Assembly (NCBI GenBank): GCA_963783945.1
Contig: CAWAPS010000024.1
Location: forward strand, 558,001 to 622,000
Length of the DNA stretch: 64,000 nucleotides
Source of the DNA: CAWAPS01 sp963783945
Lineage (GTDB): Bacteria > Actinomycetota > Acidimicrobiia > Acidimicrobiales > Palsa-688
Reading direction: 5' to 3'
Both the position numbers and the translations under genes were made by a program. This document shows, in pieces, positions 1 to 8,238 of this stretch. The stretch's first letter is position 1; the number at the start of each line of letters is the position of its first letter. Under the pieces are notes generated by a model. That model was not told the DNA's origin, did not search any database, and saw only the letters and a program-made list of their open reading frames with translations.

Positions 1-74
1 TGGGGAGAAAGGGCGAATTCGAGCCACTCCGGCGAGAGCACGACGGTGGGGTCGAGGGGCGCAGGGCTCAGCAT
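1..74 (-). CDS. Phosphotransferase (APH/ecdysteroid-kinase-like), 5' end only
   Basis: The first 24 codons of a leftward gene that runs off the window. The ATG at 74 follows a purine-rich AGGGG site about six bases upstream. The peptide contains TVVLSPEWLEFALSP, which closely matches the start of the complete phosphotransferase at 39601-40647 (VLSPAWLTDALGP). In that family this segment precedes the kinase-like fold. The assignment rests on this short match only, so it is a probable third member of the kinase-like group in the window. It may be the last gene of the leftward run that starts near 7 kb, though 273 bases separate it from the SDR upstream. Confidence 0.55.
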   Translation of the reverse strand, partial: MLSPAPLDPTVVLSPEWLEFALSP

Positions 75-347
75 ACGTACCCCTCCCCCCCGCTCCCAAA
101 CCCGCCGCATTCCTCTGGCTGAGCGCAACCGTCACGCTTCATCAACGGACCTCCTCGCTCCAATAAACCATCCCAGCTGCAACCGAGTTCTTCGAGCACT
201 TCCTCAGCGTGTCCTCCGAGCTCGGGTGCTCGCTCGAGAGGTGGCCGCTGATCATCGAATTGGCACGAGAACCCACGGAGCCAACTCCACGACGCGCAAT
301 CCATCGAATGGGCATTCCTACAAGGCCTTCTCCTTATCTGGGCTTGG

Positions 348-1160
348 CTAGCCTAAGCCCTCGAGTTCCGAAAGCCGGTCGCTCGTAAACCCCCACAGGT
401 CATGAATTGTGGCTCCGCCATCTACGGGAATCGTGTGACCGGTGATCCTCTGGCTGAGGGATGAGCAAAGGAACAGGACGGCGTTGGCGATATCGAAGTT
501 TCTCGGCGCCGCCAGCGGGTTTATCTCGTTTACGTCATACTCGCCTTCCGGCTGGTCCTCGTTGCCGGTGCCCACGTTTCCGGGGGCGACAGAATTGACC
601 CGGATCCCGTAGCACCCGAATTCATCAGCGAAGCTCTTGGCCAGCGATATCACTCCCGCTTTCGCCGCGCCGTACGGCGCGTGATACTTGGCGGCAGTGA
701 TCCCATCGACCGAAGCAAGCGCAACCATCGCCCCACCCGTTCCCTGCGCGATCATGCGACGACCAGCCGCAGAGAAGAGATAGAAGACGTGGGTCAGGTT
801 GTTCGCTATAGCCCAATTCCAACCCTCGTCGGTGAACGCCTCAGCCCTGTCCCAATTCGACTTGCCGATGATGTCGACGCAGACATCGATGCCACCGAGT
901 TCGGCTACCGCCTCGTCGAGAGCCCGTTCAACCTGCGAACGTTCCGTCATATCCGCGACAACCGGGAAGGCCTTCCCACCCGCGGCCTTGATCTCTGAGA
1001 CGATTCCTTTGCCTCGTCCCTCATCTATGTCTATGCACGCAACTGTCGCCCCCGCCTCGGCGAGCCGCAAAGAGGTCCATCGCCCGTGACCGGCACGGCC
1101 GGCTATATATCCGGCTCCTGAAACGACAGCACGCTTCCCATTCAGCCCTAGATCAATCAC
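348..1160 (-). CDS. SDR family oxidoreductase with atypical glycine loop
   Basis: A 270-residue short-chain dehydrogenase/reductase, expected to be a cytosolic NAD(P)-dependent alcohol/ketone oxidoreductase. The GTG start at 1160 follows GAGGAGGG. The catalytic pair is Tyr163 and Lys167 (YGAAK), with Ser150 thirteen residues before the Tyr, and the C-terminus has the usual GHTIPVDGG segment. Two things are odd. The dinucleotide loop (residues 14-27, SGAGYIAGRAGHGR) is longer than the classical TGxxxGxG. The usual NNAG motif is replaced by DIIG around residues 96-99. The substrate is not predictable. It lies downstream of the acyl-CoA synthetase, from which a hairpin separates it. Confidence 0.9.
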   Translation of the reverse strand: MIDLGLNGKRAVVSGAGYIAGRAGHGRWTSLRLAEAGATVACIDIDEGRGKGIVSEIKAAGGKAFPVVADMTERSQVERALDEAVAELGGIDVCVDIIGKSNWDRAEAFTDEGWNWAIANNLTHVFYLFSAAGRRMIAQGTGGAMVALASVDGITAAKYHAPYGAAKAGVISLAKSFADEFGCYGIRVNSVAPGNVGTGNEDQPEGEYDVNEINPLAAPRNFDIANAVLFLCSSLSQRITGHTIPVDGGATIHDLWGFTSDRLSELEGLG

Positions 1161-1335
1161 TCCACGCCCTCCTCGCAGTTGGTCAGATATTCTCAGATTA
1201 GCCCTCGTTCAAGGCGGCGGATCTGACTGGCCTTCGTCGGGTGCCCACGCGTCCAACTGCGGCAAGTGCGCAGCGTGACGGTGAAGCGCCAAACCGAACA
1301 GCGACTTCCATCGCCCCCGCTGCGATGGTTGGCCT

Positions 1336-1375
1336 GGCGGCCGGGCCGCCTTCCCCCCAGGGAGGCCCGGCCGCC
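1336..1375 (-). terminator. GC-rich hairpin, probable terminator
   Basis: The arms GGCGGCCGGGCC (1336-1347) and GGCCCGGCCGCC (1364-1375) form a perfect 12-bp stem around a C-rich loop. It lies about 75 bases beyond the stop of the leftward acyl-CoA synthetase, in an otherwise gene-free stretch (1161-1447). There is no clear U-tract, so this is a terminator by position and stem strength only. Confidence 0.5.
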
Positions 1376-1447
1376 GGCGGGCGGTGGAGACTCAGCCGGC
1401 AGTAGTCACGGATTTACAAGGGCACCTGTCGCCGCCCGACATCGCTT

Positions 1448-2896
1448 TCATCCCCCGCGGGCGTCGACAAGAGCACGACGGTTGACTTTGGTCGCCGCAC
1501 TGCGTGGGATTTCCTGGACGAACTCGACTGTTTTCGGAACCTTGTAGGCAGCCAGGCGCGATTTGGCATACGCGATAACCTCGTCGGCTGAGAACGGCAG
1601 CGACGGATCGATGGGCTGCACGACGGCATGGACTCGACGCCCCCACCGCTCATCCTTGAGTCCGATCACGACGACGTCGGCAATCTTGTGGTGATCTATG
1701 AGCGCGGCCTCGACCTCGGCGGGGTAGACGTTGGCACCTCCGGTGACGACCATGTCGACCCGCCTATCCGCGAAGAAGAGATACCCGCTGTCATCGAGGT
1801 ATCCCATGTCGCCGACCGTCGTGAACCCATCTGGGCTGGGCTGCAGTGGTGGGGTATCACCTAGGTACCGACCCGGCCCCATGCTGGACCGCAAACAGAT
1901 TTCACCGATGTGCTCCGGTGGGAGGTCATGTCCATTGGCGTCGCGGACGCGCACTTCGCTGCCCCAGACAGGTCGCCCGACGGTGCCCGGATGCTCCATC
2001 CATTCGTCAGCGCGGATCATGGTCAATCCGAGTCCCTCCGACATGCCGTAACAGAGGAACAAGCGCTCGGGGCCAATCAGCGAGGCCCAGCGGTGGACCA
2101 GCGACGGCGGCATGGGCGCCGCTCCCTGGAGGATCCACACCAGACTCGACAGATCACGTTCGTCGACCCCGGGCAAATCCGCGATGCGCTGTAGCATCGT
2201 GGGTGTCGCCGTAAAGTTAGTGACGTGGTAGCGCTCGATGACATCGACCATCCGCGCCGCATCGAACTTCTCCAGGATCACAACCTCGTTACCCCCCAGA
2301 AGGTTGCGAATGCCATTGAACCCGTTGCCGTGATACAGCGCCGTCGGGACCAGGATCGTCTCCGGAACCCGCACCTCCATCCACTGCGCGGCATACGGAA
2401 CGGCAAGGTCGGACGCATAGATCGAAGGGGAGGCACGCAGGATGACCTTCGGCGTGCCGGTAGAACCACCGGAGCAGATACCGCTCTCATGGGGTGACAC
2501 CACGTCGGGCAGCGAAGGGACAGAAAACCCCTCGGTGCTCTGAATCCATTCGACATCGTCCGAATCCAGTTCCAACGTCGCGTCGATCGCGGCGCGAACC
2601 CGCTCGAACTCCCAGTCCGGCAGGTCCCACCGCAACGGGATCGGAACCGCCCCCAGCTTCCAGGCAGCCAGAGTGCTCAAGACCAACTCCACCGAGTTCC
2701 GCAGCGCGATGGCAACCCGATCGCCCTCGCCCACACCACGACCCGACATCGCCCCCGCAAGCTGACTGGACCTTCTATGTAGCTGCGCCCACGTGTACGC
2801 GGGCTCATCACCCGACAACAAGATCATCCGCAGGACAGGATCGTCTGAGCGCTCCACGGCCAGTTCGGCGATCCGCGACGCAAAGCTCTGACTCAT
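1448..2896 (-). CDS. Class I adenylate-forming enzyme (acyl-CoA synthetase/ligase)
   Basis: A 482-residue AMP-binding enzyme that should activate a carboxylic acid to an acyl-adenylate and then an acyl-CoA. Visible motifs in order: phosphate loop SGGSTGTPK (residues 142-150), YGMSE, TVGDMGYLD, the hinge around FADRRVDMV, and the C-terminal catalytic-lysine region AATKVNRRAL. It is somewhat shorter than many family members (500-550), mostly in the N-terminal part, but no core motif is lost. It starts 27 bases after the SDR stop at 2924, so the two are probably co-transcribed with the crotonase (3894-4652) and amidohydrolase (4735-6009). It is the likely CoA-activation step for the acid made by that set. 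The substrate is unknown. Confidence 0.92.
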   Translation of the reverse strand: MSQSFASRIAELAVERSDDPVLRMILLSGDEPAYTWAQLHRRSSQLAGAMSGRGVGEGDRVAIALRNSVELVLSTLAAWKLGAVPIPLRWDLPDWEFERVRAAIDATLELDSDDVEWIQSTEGFSVPSLPDVVSPHESGICSGGSTGTPKVILRASPSIYASDLAVPYAAQWMEVRVPETILVPTALYHGNGFNGIRNLLGGNEVVILEKFDAARMVDVIERYHVTNFTATPTMLQRIADLPGVDERDLSSLVWILQGAAPMPPSLVHRWASLIGPERLFLCYGMSEGLGLTMIRADEWMEHPGTVGRPVWGSEVRVRDANGHDLPPEHIGEICLRSSMGPGRYLGDTPPLQPSPDGFTTVGDMGYLDDSGYLFFADRRVDMVVTGGANVYPAEVEAALIDHHKIADVVVIGLKDERWGRRVHAVVQPIDPSLPFSADEVIAYAKSRLAAYKVPKTVEFVQEIPRSAATKVNRRALVDARGG

Positions 2897-2923
2897 GACT
2901 CACAACCCATAACGAACGCTCAC

Positions 2924-3784
2924 TCAGCCCTCCGGTGGAGCTGCGGAGTCGTAGAGCGCCCATCGACCGTCGCCGGCCCGGAACCAGCCGCTTGCCGCCC
3001 AGGTGCCGCCGTCGATGGGGATCAACGTGCCGGTGATGTAGCTGGCGCCCGGACAGCTCAGAAAGGCGGCCAGCTCTCCACACTCCGAGATGTCGCCTTC
3101 CCGGCCGAGCGGCACCTGTGAGCGTACGTGGGCTTCGTCGTCGTCGGAGAGTGGCGGGAGCGGATCGGGCACGAGCCCTGCCATCATGCCGAGGAGGCCA
3201 GGTGTCCGGGTCCTGTCGGGTGCTATCGCATTGACTCGAATCTGCAGCTCTGAGAGCTCAAGGGCCATCGTCCGGGTGAAGCTCACCATGGCGGCTTTGC
3301 ACGCAGCATAAACGGCGTACATGGGAGCCGCACGACTCGCCTCGATAGTGGCCACGTTGACGATCGAACCACCCCGACCACCCCGCGCCATCAGGGGTGC
3401 GGCGGTCGCCGTCGCCGCGAGCATACTGACGAAATTGATGTCAATGTGCCTCCGCCAACTCGCCTCGCTCTGGTCGAGGAAGGGCCGCCCGCGGACGCCG
3501 CCGGCGTTGTTCACCAGGATGTCGAGCCGTCCGAACTCGTCGTATGCCCGGCTCACGGCGTTGCGAACCTCCGCGGTGTCGAGCACATCTGTAGGCACGG
3601 TCATAACTCGGCGCCCGAGGCGTTCGACAGCAGCGGCGGCCTGGGCGGCACGATCTGCATCCACCTCGGCGATCACAACGTCTGCACCATGCCGCGCTAG
3701 TGCCTCCACGATGCCTCGACCGATGCCCGCACCCCCGCCGGTGACGATCCCGGCCATGTCGGTGAGATCGATGTCGCTTGTCAC
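2924..3784 (-). CDS. SDR family oxidoreductase
   Basis: A classical SDR of 286 residues from the GTG at 3784. The frame is open up to 3865 but the first 27 extra residues are arginine-rich and do not look like SDR. Motifs: VTGGGAGIGRG near the N-terminus for NAD(P), NNAGG in the middle, the YAACK catalytic pair, and the ITGTLIPIDGG C-terminal segment. The role is NAD(P)-dependent oxidation or reduction of an alcohol/ketone intermediate. It sits between the crotonase and the acyl-CoA synthetase on the same strand. The start is uncertain because no strong ribosome site is visible. Confidence 0.88.
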   Translation of the reverse strand: MTSDIDLTDMAGIVTGGGAGIGRGIVEALARHGADVVIAEVDADRAAQAAAAVERLGRRVMTVPTDVLDTAEVRNAVSRAYDEFGRLDILVNNAGGVRGRPFLDQSEASWRRHIDINFVSMLAATATAAPLMARGGRGGSIVNVATIEASRAAPMYAVYAACKAAMVSFTRTMALELSELQIRVNAIAPDRTRTPGLLGMMAGLVPDPLPPLSDDDEAHVRSQVPLGREGDISECGELAAFLSCPGASYITGTLIPIDGGTWAASGWFRAGDGRWALYDSAAPPEG

Positions 3785-3893
3785 TACGTCACACCGTGGT
3801 CGGGGACGCCAACGGCGCCGACCGCTCGCTCTTGTGGCAACCCAGCACAACGAGATGTGCCTCATGCATTCGCGTCGTCATGGTATCCCTACT

Positions 3894-4652
3894 CTATCTG
3901 TCGAGTTTGTCCAACCAGGCCTGGTTCGGGAGGTCCTTGGTCTTCCCCCGGTCCTCGATAACGCGGAGTATCTCCGCCAACAGCGGCTCATTGAACGCTC
4001 GCCTCACCGCGGCAAGCCCAGCGGCCGGCAAGGCCATGAGCTCCTCGGCCCACGCCAGCGCCGTCGTGAGCTCCTCACCGTCCCGGCAGGTGCGGCTGGC
4101 GAGACCGAGGTTCAGTGCTTCATCCGCATACACCTTGCGGCCGGTCATCAATATCTCTTTGGCCACCGCATACGACGTCAACATCGGCCATACCAGCTGA
4201 CACTCGACGTGCGGCGCCGCGCCAAATGCCACATTCGGATCGCACAGGTACCCCTGCTCGCCCATCACCACGAAATCGCAGAGCGCCACAAACCCCGCGG
4301 CCATCCCAACAGCCGGCCCCCTCACCGCCGCGATCACCGGTATGGGGAGAGTCATCAAACACTTGACAGTCCCAACCGTAGCTCGGGCCAGACCATCAAG
4401 GTCCGTGAAGGTCCCATTGGCGATCGCTCGGATCAGCTCGCGATCGCCCCCAGCAGAGAATGCAGTACCCGCACCCGTCAGCACTAGTGCACGCGCATCC
4501 CTGTCCGCTTCAACCGCCCGCACACAGCGAGCCAGCCGATGCTGCGCCTCCGCGTCGAGAGCATTCAGCACATTCGGACGATTGAAGATAATGACTCGTG
4601 CCGCACCGCGCGACTCGAGGACCACTGAATCACTCGACGCGGTCAGGGCCAT
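3894..4652 (-). CDS. Enoyl-CoA hydratase/isomerase family (crotonase)
   Basis: A 252-residue crotonase-fold protein acting on acyl-CoA. It shows the oxyanion-hole segments FSAGGD and GPAVGMAAG and the AKEILMTG helix with the second conserved acid. Compared by eye with rat crotonase, the first catalytic glutamate position (the PE motif) is occupied by Asn (DPNVAFG). The enzyme may therefore be an isomerase, hydrolase or C-C lyase rather than a simple hydratase. It lies between the amidohydrolase and SDR of the same leftward cluster. The ribosome site before the ATG is weak. Confidence 0.9.
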   Translation of the reverse strand: MALTASSDSVVLESRGAARVIIFNRPNVLNALDAEAQHRLARCVRAVEADRDARALVLTGAGTAFSAGGDRELIRAIANGTFTDLDGLARATVGTVKCLMTLPIPVIAAVRGPAVGMAAGFVALCDFVVMGEQGYLCDPNVAFGAAPHVECQLVWPMLTSYAVAKEILMTGRKVYADEALNLGLASRTCRDGEELTTALAWAEELMALPAAGLAAVRRAFNEPLLAEILRVIEDRGKTKDLPNQAWLDKLDR

Positions 4653-4734
4653 AGCGGAAAACCCGGCCTACGCAGAGTCGCCGCCCTGACCGAAAACAAT
4701 ACAGCCGTCACATCAACCTCCTCGCCCGCCAAGG

Positions 4735-6009
4735 TCAGAGCATCCCCACGGCGTGCAGCCCGTTGTCGCGCATGACGGAACGGGTCTCGGTGTCGGGCTG
4801 GCGGAGAGCAGCCGCGTACTCTCCTGCCTTCTCCTGGTAGTCGCCAATATCGGACATGCCCTCCACATGAGGGAAGTCCGATCCGAACAGCACCCGCTCC
4901 GGGCCGAGCAATTCGACTAGGCCCGCGACGTCCTCGCCGTAGTGCCACGGCGCGATGTATACATGACGCTTGAAAATCTCGCTCGGGCGACCCTCTACGT
5001 AGCCGTTGGGCCACGGACCGCTTCGGGCCATCCCCTTCATGTTGTCCATGGCCCGCAGCAGGTACGGCGCCCAGATCGACCCGTTCTCGACCGAGGCTAC
5101 GTGGACATTGCCGAAGCGACCGAAGAGGTTGTGGTAAACGAGGATCGCCAGTGTGTCCATGATCGGACGGTCCCGGTAGAGCATCGTCCACTGGAACGCC
5201 GTCCGGCCACCTGTCGGATTCCAGTCCGGATGGCTCGGGCCTACCCTACCCTGGTCCGAGCGCATCCCATCGGGATCGGGGTTCTCCCCCCAGTCGGCCG
5301 AGTAGTGCTCCATGTAGCCCGTATTCCCAGAGTGGAAGCAAACCAGGGTGCCGGCCTCGTTGATGCGGGCCCAGAAGGGGTCGTAGATCGGGTCGGCCGG
5401 TGAACGGCCGAGGCGGTCGACCGTCGACCACACCGCGGGGCCCGGCATGACCTGGATGGCACGGGCGCCCCGGTCGAGCACGAACTCCAGCTCCGTGACG
5501 GCGGCGGCGGCATCGGCCAGATTGATGAGGGCCGGGGACAAGATGCGGTCTTTGTAGTTGAACGTCCAACTCTCCGAAAGCCAGCGATTGAACGCCCGCA
5601 CGTGCGCCATCAAGAACTCGATGTCATCTCCGGTGGCATTCTCGATGGTCACCCCCGTGCTCGGAAACATCAGAGTCGCCTCGATCCCCTGGCGATCCAT
5701 CATCTTGATACGAGCATCCGGGTCGGCCGCGTACGAGTCGTCCACGTCCTCGGCGAGCTCGGGCCGTTCCCCCCGCAACCTGGCTCGCAGCGCCCCAGGA
5801 CGGATCCGACGGGACTGGCCGACTCCGGATACCATCCCGAAAGGACGCCCATCGAACAAGACGATCGTCTCCCCGTCGCGCTCCTCGATACGCAGAGTCC
5901 GATCCACGAACCTCGGCTCGATGTAGCGCACGAACAGGTCGACCGGCTCGTAATAGTGGTTGTCAGCGTCAAACAGCCGGTAGTCGATTGACTTGGAAAG
6001 TGTCGCCAT
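4735..6009 (-). CDS. Amidohydrolase-2 family (ACMSD-like) metal-dependent hydrolase/decarboxylase
   Basis: A 424-residue TIM-barrel amidohydrolase. The start chosen is the ATG at 6009, which follows GAGGAG at good spacing; the frame is open further upstream without support. The first-strand motif is FDADNH (D16-N-H18), i.e. DxH where textbook members have HxH. A central His is in CFHSGNTGY, and the C-terminal metal Asp is in FGSDFPHVEG. Members catalyse metal-dependent hydrolysis or decarboxylation of small acids; the substrate cannot be told. It is the first gene of a leftward set with crotonase, SDR and acyl-CoA synthetase. It is most like the paralogue at 42147-43412 (same FDADNH start and DFPHPEG-type end). 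Confidence 0.9.
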   Translation of the reverse strand: MATLSKSIDYRLFDADNHYYEPVDLFVRYIEPRFVDRTLRIEERDGETIVLFDGRPFGMVSGVGQSRRIRPGALRARLRGERPELAEDVDDSYAADPDARIKMMDRQGIEATLMFPSTGVTIENATGDDIEFLMAHVRAFNRWLSESWTFNYKDRILSPALINLADAAAAVTELEFVLDRGARAIQVMPGPAVWSTVDRLGRSPADPIYDPFWARINEAGTLVCFHSGNTGYMEHYSADWGENPDPDGMRSDQGRVGPSHPDWNPTGGRTAFQWTMLYRDRPIMDTLAILVYHNLFGRFGNVHVASVENGSIWAPYLLRAMDNMKGMARSGPWPNGYVEGRPSEIFKRHVYIAPWHYGEDVAGLVELLGPERVLFGSDFPHVEGMSDIGDYQEKAGEYAAALRQPDTETRSVMRDNGLHAVGML

Positions 6010-6351
6010 CGCCGTCTCCTCGTTTCGTCCAACCAGTCCGTGCCACATCGCCGCGTCGGTACAGGCGCGGCCCCATTCGCCCACAGAAGATCACATCAAT
6101 TTTAGCCTCACTTTACCCGGTTCAGCAGCCGCAGACTGCAACCAGGTCTTGGCCCAGCGCCGGGCCGGACGCAATCACTGCCCGGGAAATCGCCATCAAA
6201 CTCCGCCGACGCTTCGGGTACGTGCGGTCAGGGACTTCGCTGTCTCGCCGCGCACTTGCCGCAGTTGGACGCCCTTCATTTGCTTCAGCCGTCGGCCAGG
6301 GGACCGGTCAGGCCCGGCTCCGGCCGCGAGCGAGGCGAACTGGAGGAGGAT
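6010..6351. other. Intergenic region without visible gene
   Basis: 342 bases between two leftward genes. I see no coding remnant, strong hairpin or repeat. It presumably carries the promoter of the amidohydrolase cluster, but no clear -10/-35 pair stands out. Confidence 0.4.
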
Positions 6352-7161
6352 TTACCCCTTCTTCGTCTCATCGTTTCCCGGCGCCAGATCAGCGAGATAT
6401 TGCGCGCCACCGGTGACGACCGCCGACCTTGTGAGGGTGAGGTGATGCATGTCGAAGCCAGCGTCTATGGCGGCCGTGAAGCCTTGCGCATCGACGGCGT
6501 GGTTGACCGTGCGCTTAGCCATGCGCAGCGCGAAGCTGTCCTGCTGGGCGATGCGGTTGGCGAGCTCCATGGTGGCCGGCATGAGGTCCTCGAGCGGCAC
6601 GACCTTGTTGACCATGCCGATCTGCTGCGCCTCCGCCGCCGTGAGCGCGCAGCCCGTGAACAGCATCTCCTTCGCCTTGCGGGCGCCGAACTCCCATGCG
6701 TGCGCCTTGTACTCGATGCCGCTGTTCCCCATCAACACCACAGGATCGGAGAATTCTGCGTTGTCAGCCGCGACGATCAGATCACACGGCCAGCACAGCA
6801 TCAGGCCCGCCGCGATGCACTTGCCCTGCACGGCGGCGATCGACGGCTTCGGGACTTCCCGCCACGCCTTTGCGTAGCGCAGGTAGTGGCGGGTCTCCCA
6901 GTCGTACAAAGCATCGGGGAACGGGATCTCGCGGTCGATCGTCGTGTCCTGGTTCGCCGACATATCGTGACCTGCCGAAAAATGCTTGCCTACCGACCGG
7001 AGGACGATGACCTTGACGTCACGGTTCTGGTCAGCCGCCTGCCACGCCTGATCGAGCTCTACCAGGACCTTTTGATTCTGAGCATTCGCCGCTTCGGGGC
7101 GGTTGAGGGTGATGACTCCGACCTGGTCCAAGAGTTCGAACTGCACGTAGTCAAGTTGCAT
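6352..7161 (-). CDS. Enoyl-CoA hydratase/isomerase family (crotonase)
   Basis: A 269-residue crotonase; the ATG at 7161 follows AGGAGGG. Oxyanion segments are FSAGHDMSA and GKCIAAGLMLCWPCDL, with the distal acid in AKEMLFTGC. As in the crotonase at 3894-4652, the first catalytic Glu position appears to be hydrophobic (DPVVLMG), so hydration activity is doubtful. The DRE..DALYDWE loop region is long. It is separated from the amidohydrolase cluster by 342 bases and from the upstream StrR-like regulator by 88 bases. It belongs to the same acyl-CoA catabolic region; the substrate is unknown. Confidence 0.9.
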   Translation of the reverse strand: MQLDYVQFELLDQVGVITLNRPEAANAQNQKVLVELDQAWQAADQNRDVKVIVLRSVGKHFSAGHDMSANQDTTIDREIPFPDALYDWETRHYLRYAKAWREVPKPSIAAVQGKCIAAGLMLCWPCDLIVAADNAEFSDPVVLMGNSGIEYKAHAWEFGARKAKEMLFTGCALTAAEAQQIGMVNKVVPLEDLMPATMELANRIAQQDSFALRMAKRTVNHAVDAQGFTAAIDAGFDMHHLTLTRSAVVTGGAQYLADLAPGNDETKKG

Positions 7162-7249
7162 ACATCCCTCCTACCAGAAATGCCGCCACTGTAAGGCCAC
7201 GAATGGCCGCTGGGGCTCGAGCTCGAGGGGACATTCTGCGAAATATTTC

Positions 7250-8173
7250 CTACACAGAGCGGCGGGTGCGAGTCCGTTGTTCGACCAACTCTGCAAACTC
7301 GCCCCATACGCTCGCCCGCCTTCTCGCCTCATCGGCCACTTCGTAGACGCGGCTGAGGGGTACGGCCAATAGGTAGTCCCACCAGTCAGTTCCCGGGTTG
7401 CTCCCGTCGAACCAGTCGACAAAGCGCATGCCACAGGACGTAGAAGTCATCGCGGGATCGGACGCCGTCGGCCGGCGGGGCGCGGCAGCCGGCGGCTTCG
7501 ACCTGCTGAGGGCCACGACCTCCCCCTTCGGCCTCGCCTCTCGGTCCCGAGGTCGCCCGGTCCGTTCTTGCCGCTCCAGGCTGTGACGGACCCGGCGGAC
7601 CGTCTCCGGTGAGGTCCCCACGCCCTGAGCGACGGTACGCAGAGATGCCTGCGGGTTGGTCCGCACCATCTCGAGGATCTGCAGCCGCCTCGACTCAGGC
7701 TGGCTACGGGTTCGCCCATCCGAGCCGACCCGACTGATCGCCCCGTGGGTGTCCGGGTCGGCGGCCGTCCGCAGGCGCCCCACGGTGCGAGGCGAGAGGG
7801 CACAGACCTCCGCGATACGGCGATCAGACCACTCGAAATGATCCGCAAGCAGCCGTCGGGCGGCCGCCTTGCGCTCGTCGATCGTCAGCGGCAGGCCATG
7901 CTCGATATTGTGTCGCACCGCCTCGATAAAAGCGTCGTCGGCTGTCCCGTCGAAGAGCAGGGCGGCCACCTTGGTGTGACCGAGCAGTCCGGCGGCAGCC
8001 ACCCGGTGGTGCCCATCGATCACGCGGTCGTCACTACGGGAGACCAGGATCGGCGGCCACCGGCCCTCCAGCTCGGCCAGAGCCGCCACGTGGGCCCGAT
8101 CGAGCTCACCCTCCCGAGGCGAAAGGCCGCATCTCAAGCTCTCCAACTGCAGCCACACGACATCGGACTTCAT
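7250..8173 (-). CDS. StrR-like ParB-domain transcriptional regulator
   Basis: A 307-residue DNA-binding regulator; the ATG at 8173 follows GGGAGGG. The N-terminal ParB/Srx-like domain has SPR (around 19), PPILV and the motif VIDGHHRVAAA (about 51-61), followed by the HGLPLTIDERKAAA segment and an HTH (WSDRRIAEVCALSPRTVGRL). This is the layout of pathway-specific activators of the StrR/NovG type. A second HTH-like stretch (ASLRTVAQGVGTSPETVRRV) follows, then a W-rich tail (WFDGSNPGTDWWDYLL). StrR-type proteins normally control antibiotic clusters; here it faces a TetR gene across a large palindrome (8206-8238) and precedes a crotonase gene. A role in controlling the catabolic genes is inference. 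Confidence 0.85.
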   Translation of the reverse strand: MKSDVVWLQLESLRCGLSPREGELDRAHVAALAELEGRWPPILVSRSDDRVIDGHHRVAAAGLLGHTKVAALLFDGTADDAFIEAVRHNIEHGLPLTIDERKAAARRLLADHFEWSDRRIAEVCALSPRTVGRLRTAADPDTHGAISRVGSDGRTRSQPESRRLQILEMVRTNPQASLRTVAQGVGTSPETVRRVRHSLERQERTGRPRDREARPKGEVVALSRSKPPAAAPRRPTASDPAMTSTSCGMRFVDWFDGSNPGTDWWDYLLAVPLSRVYEVADEARRRASVWGEFAELVEQRTRTRRSV

Positions 8174-8205
8174 CGGATCACCCTCCCAGACCTGACTGCC
8201 ATTCT

Positions 8206-8238
8206 ATCTAACCCGGTTAGAATCTAACCGGGTTAGAT
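8206..8238. promoter_or_regulatory. Large TetR-type operator palindrome
   Basis: A perfect 16-bp inverted repeat: ATCTAACCCGGTTAGA (8206-8221), one central A, then TCTAACCGGGTTAGAT (8223-8238). Each arm is itself a near-perfect palindrome (TCTAACC-N-GGTTAGA), so the site looks like two adjacent repressor-dimer boxes. It lies between the divergent StrR-like gene (start 8173) and TetR gene (ATG 8237) and overlaps that ATG. Autorepression by the TetR, and control of the StrR-like gene, is the simplest reading. Confidence 0.85.

Noticed and set aside
3321..4487. 388-codon open frame on the + strand
   Set aside because: Antisense to the SDR and crotonase genes; the translation is Arg/Pro/Ser-rich without a motif.
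6256..7194. 312-codon open frame on the + strand
   Set aside because: Antisense to the crotonase at 6352-7161, which has a ribosome site and clear motifs.
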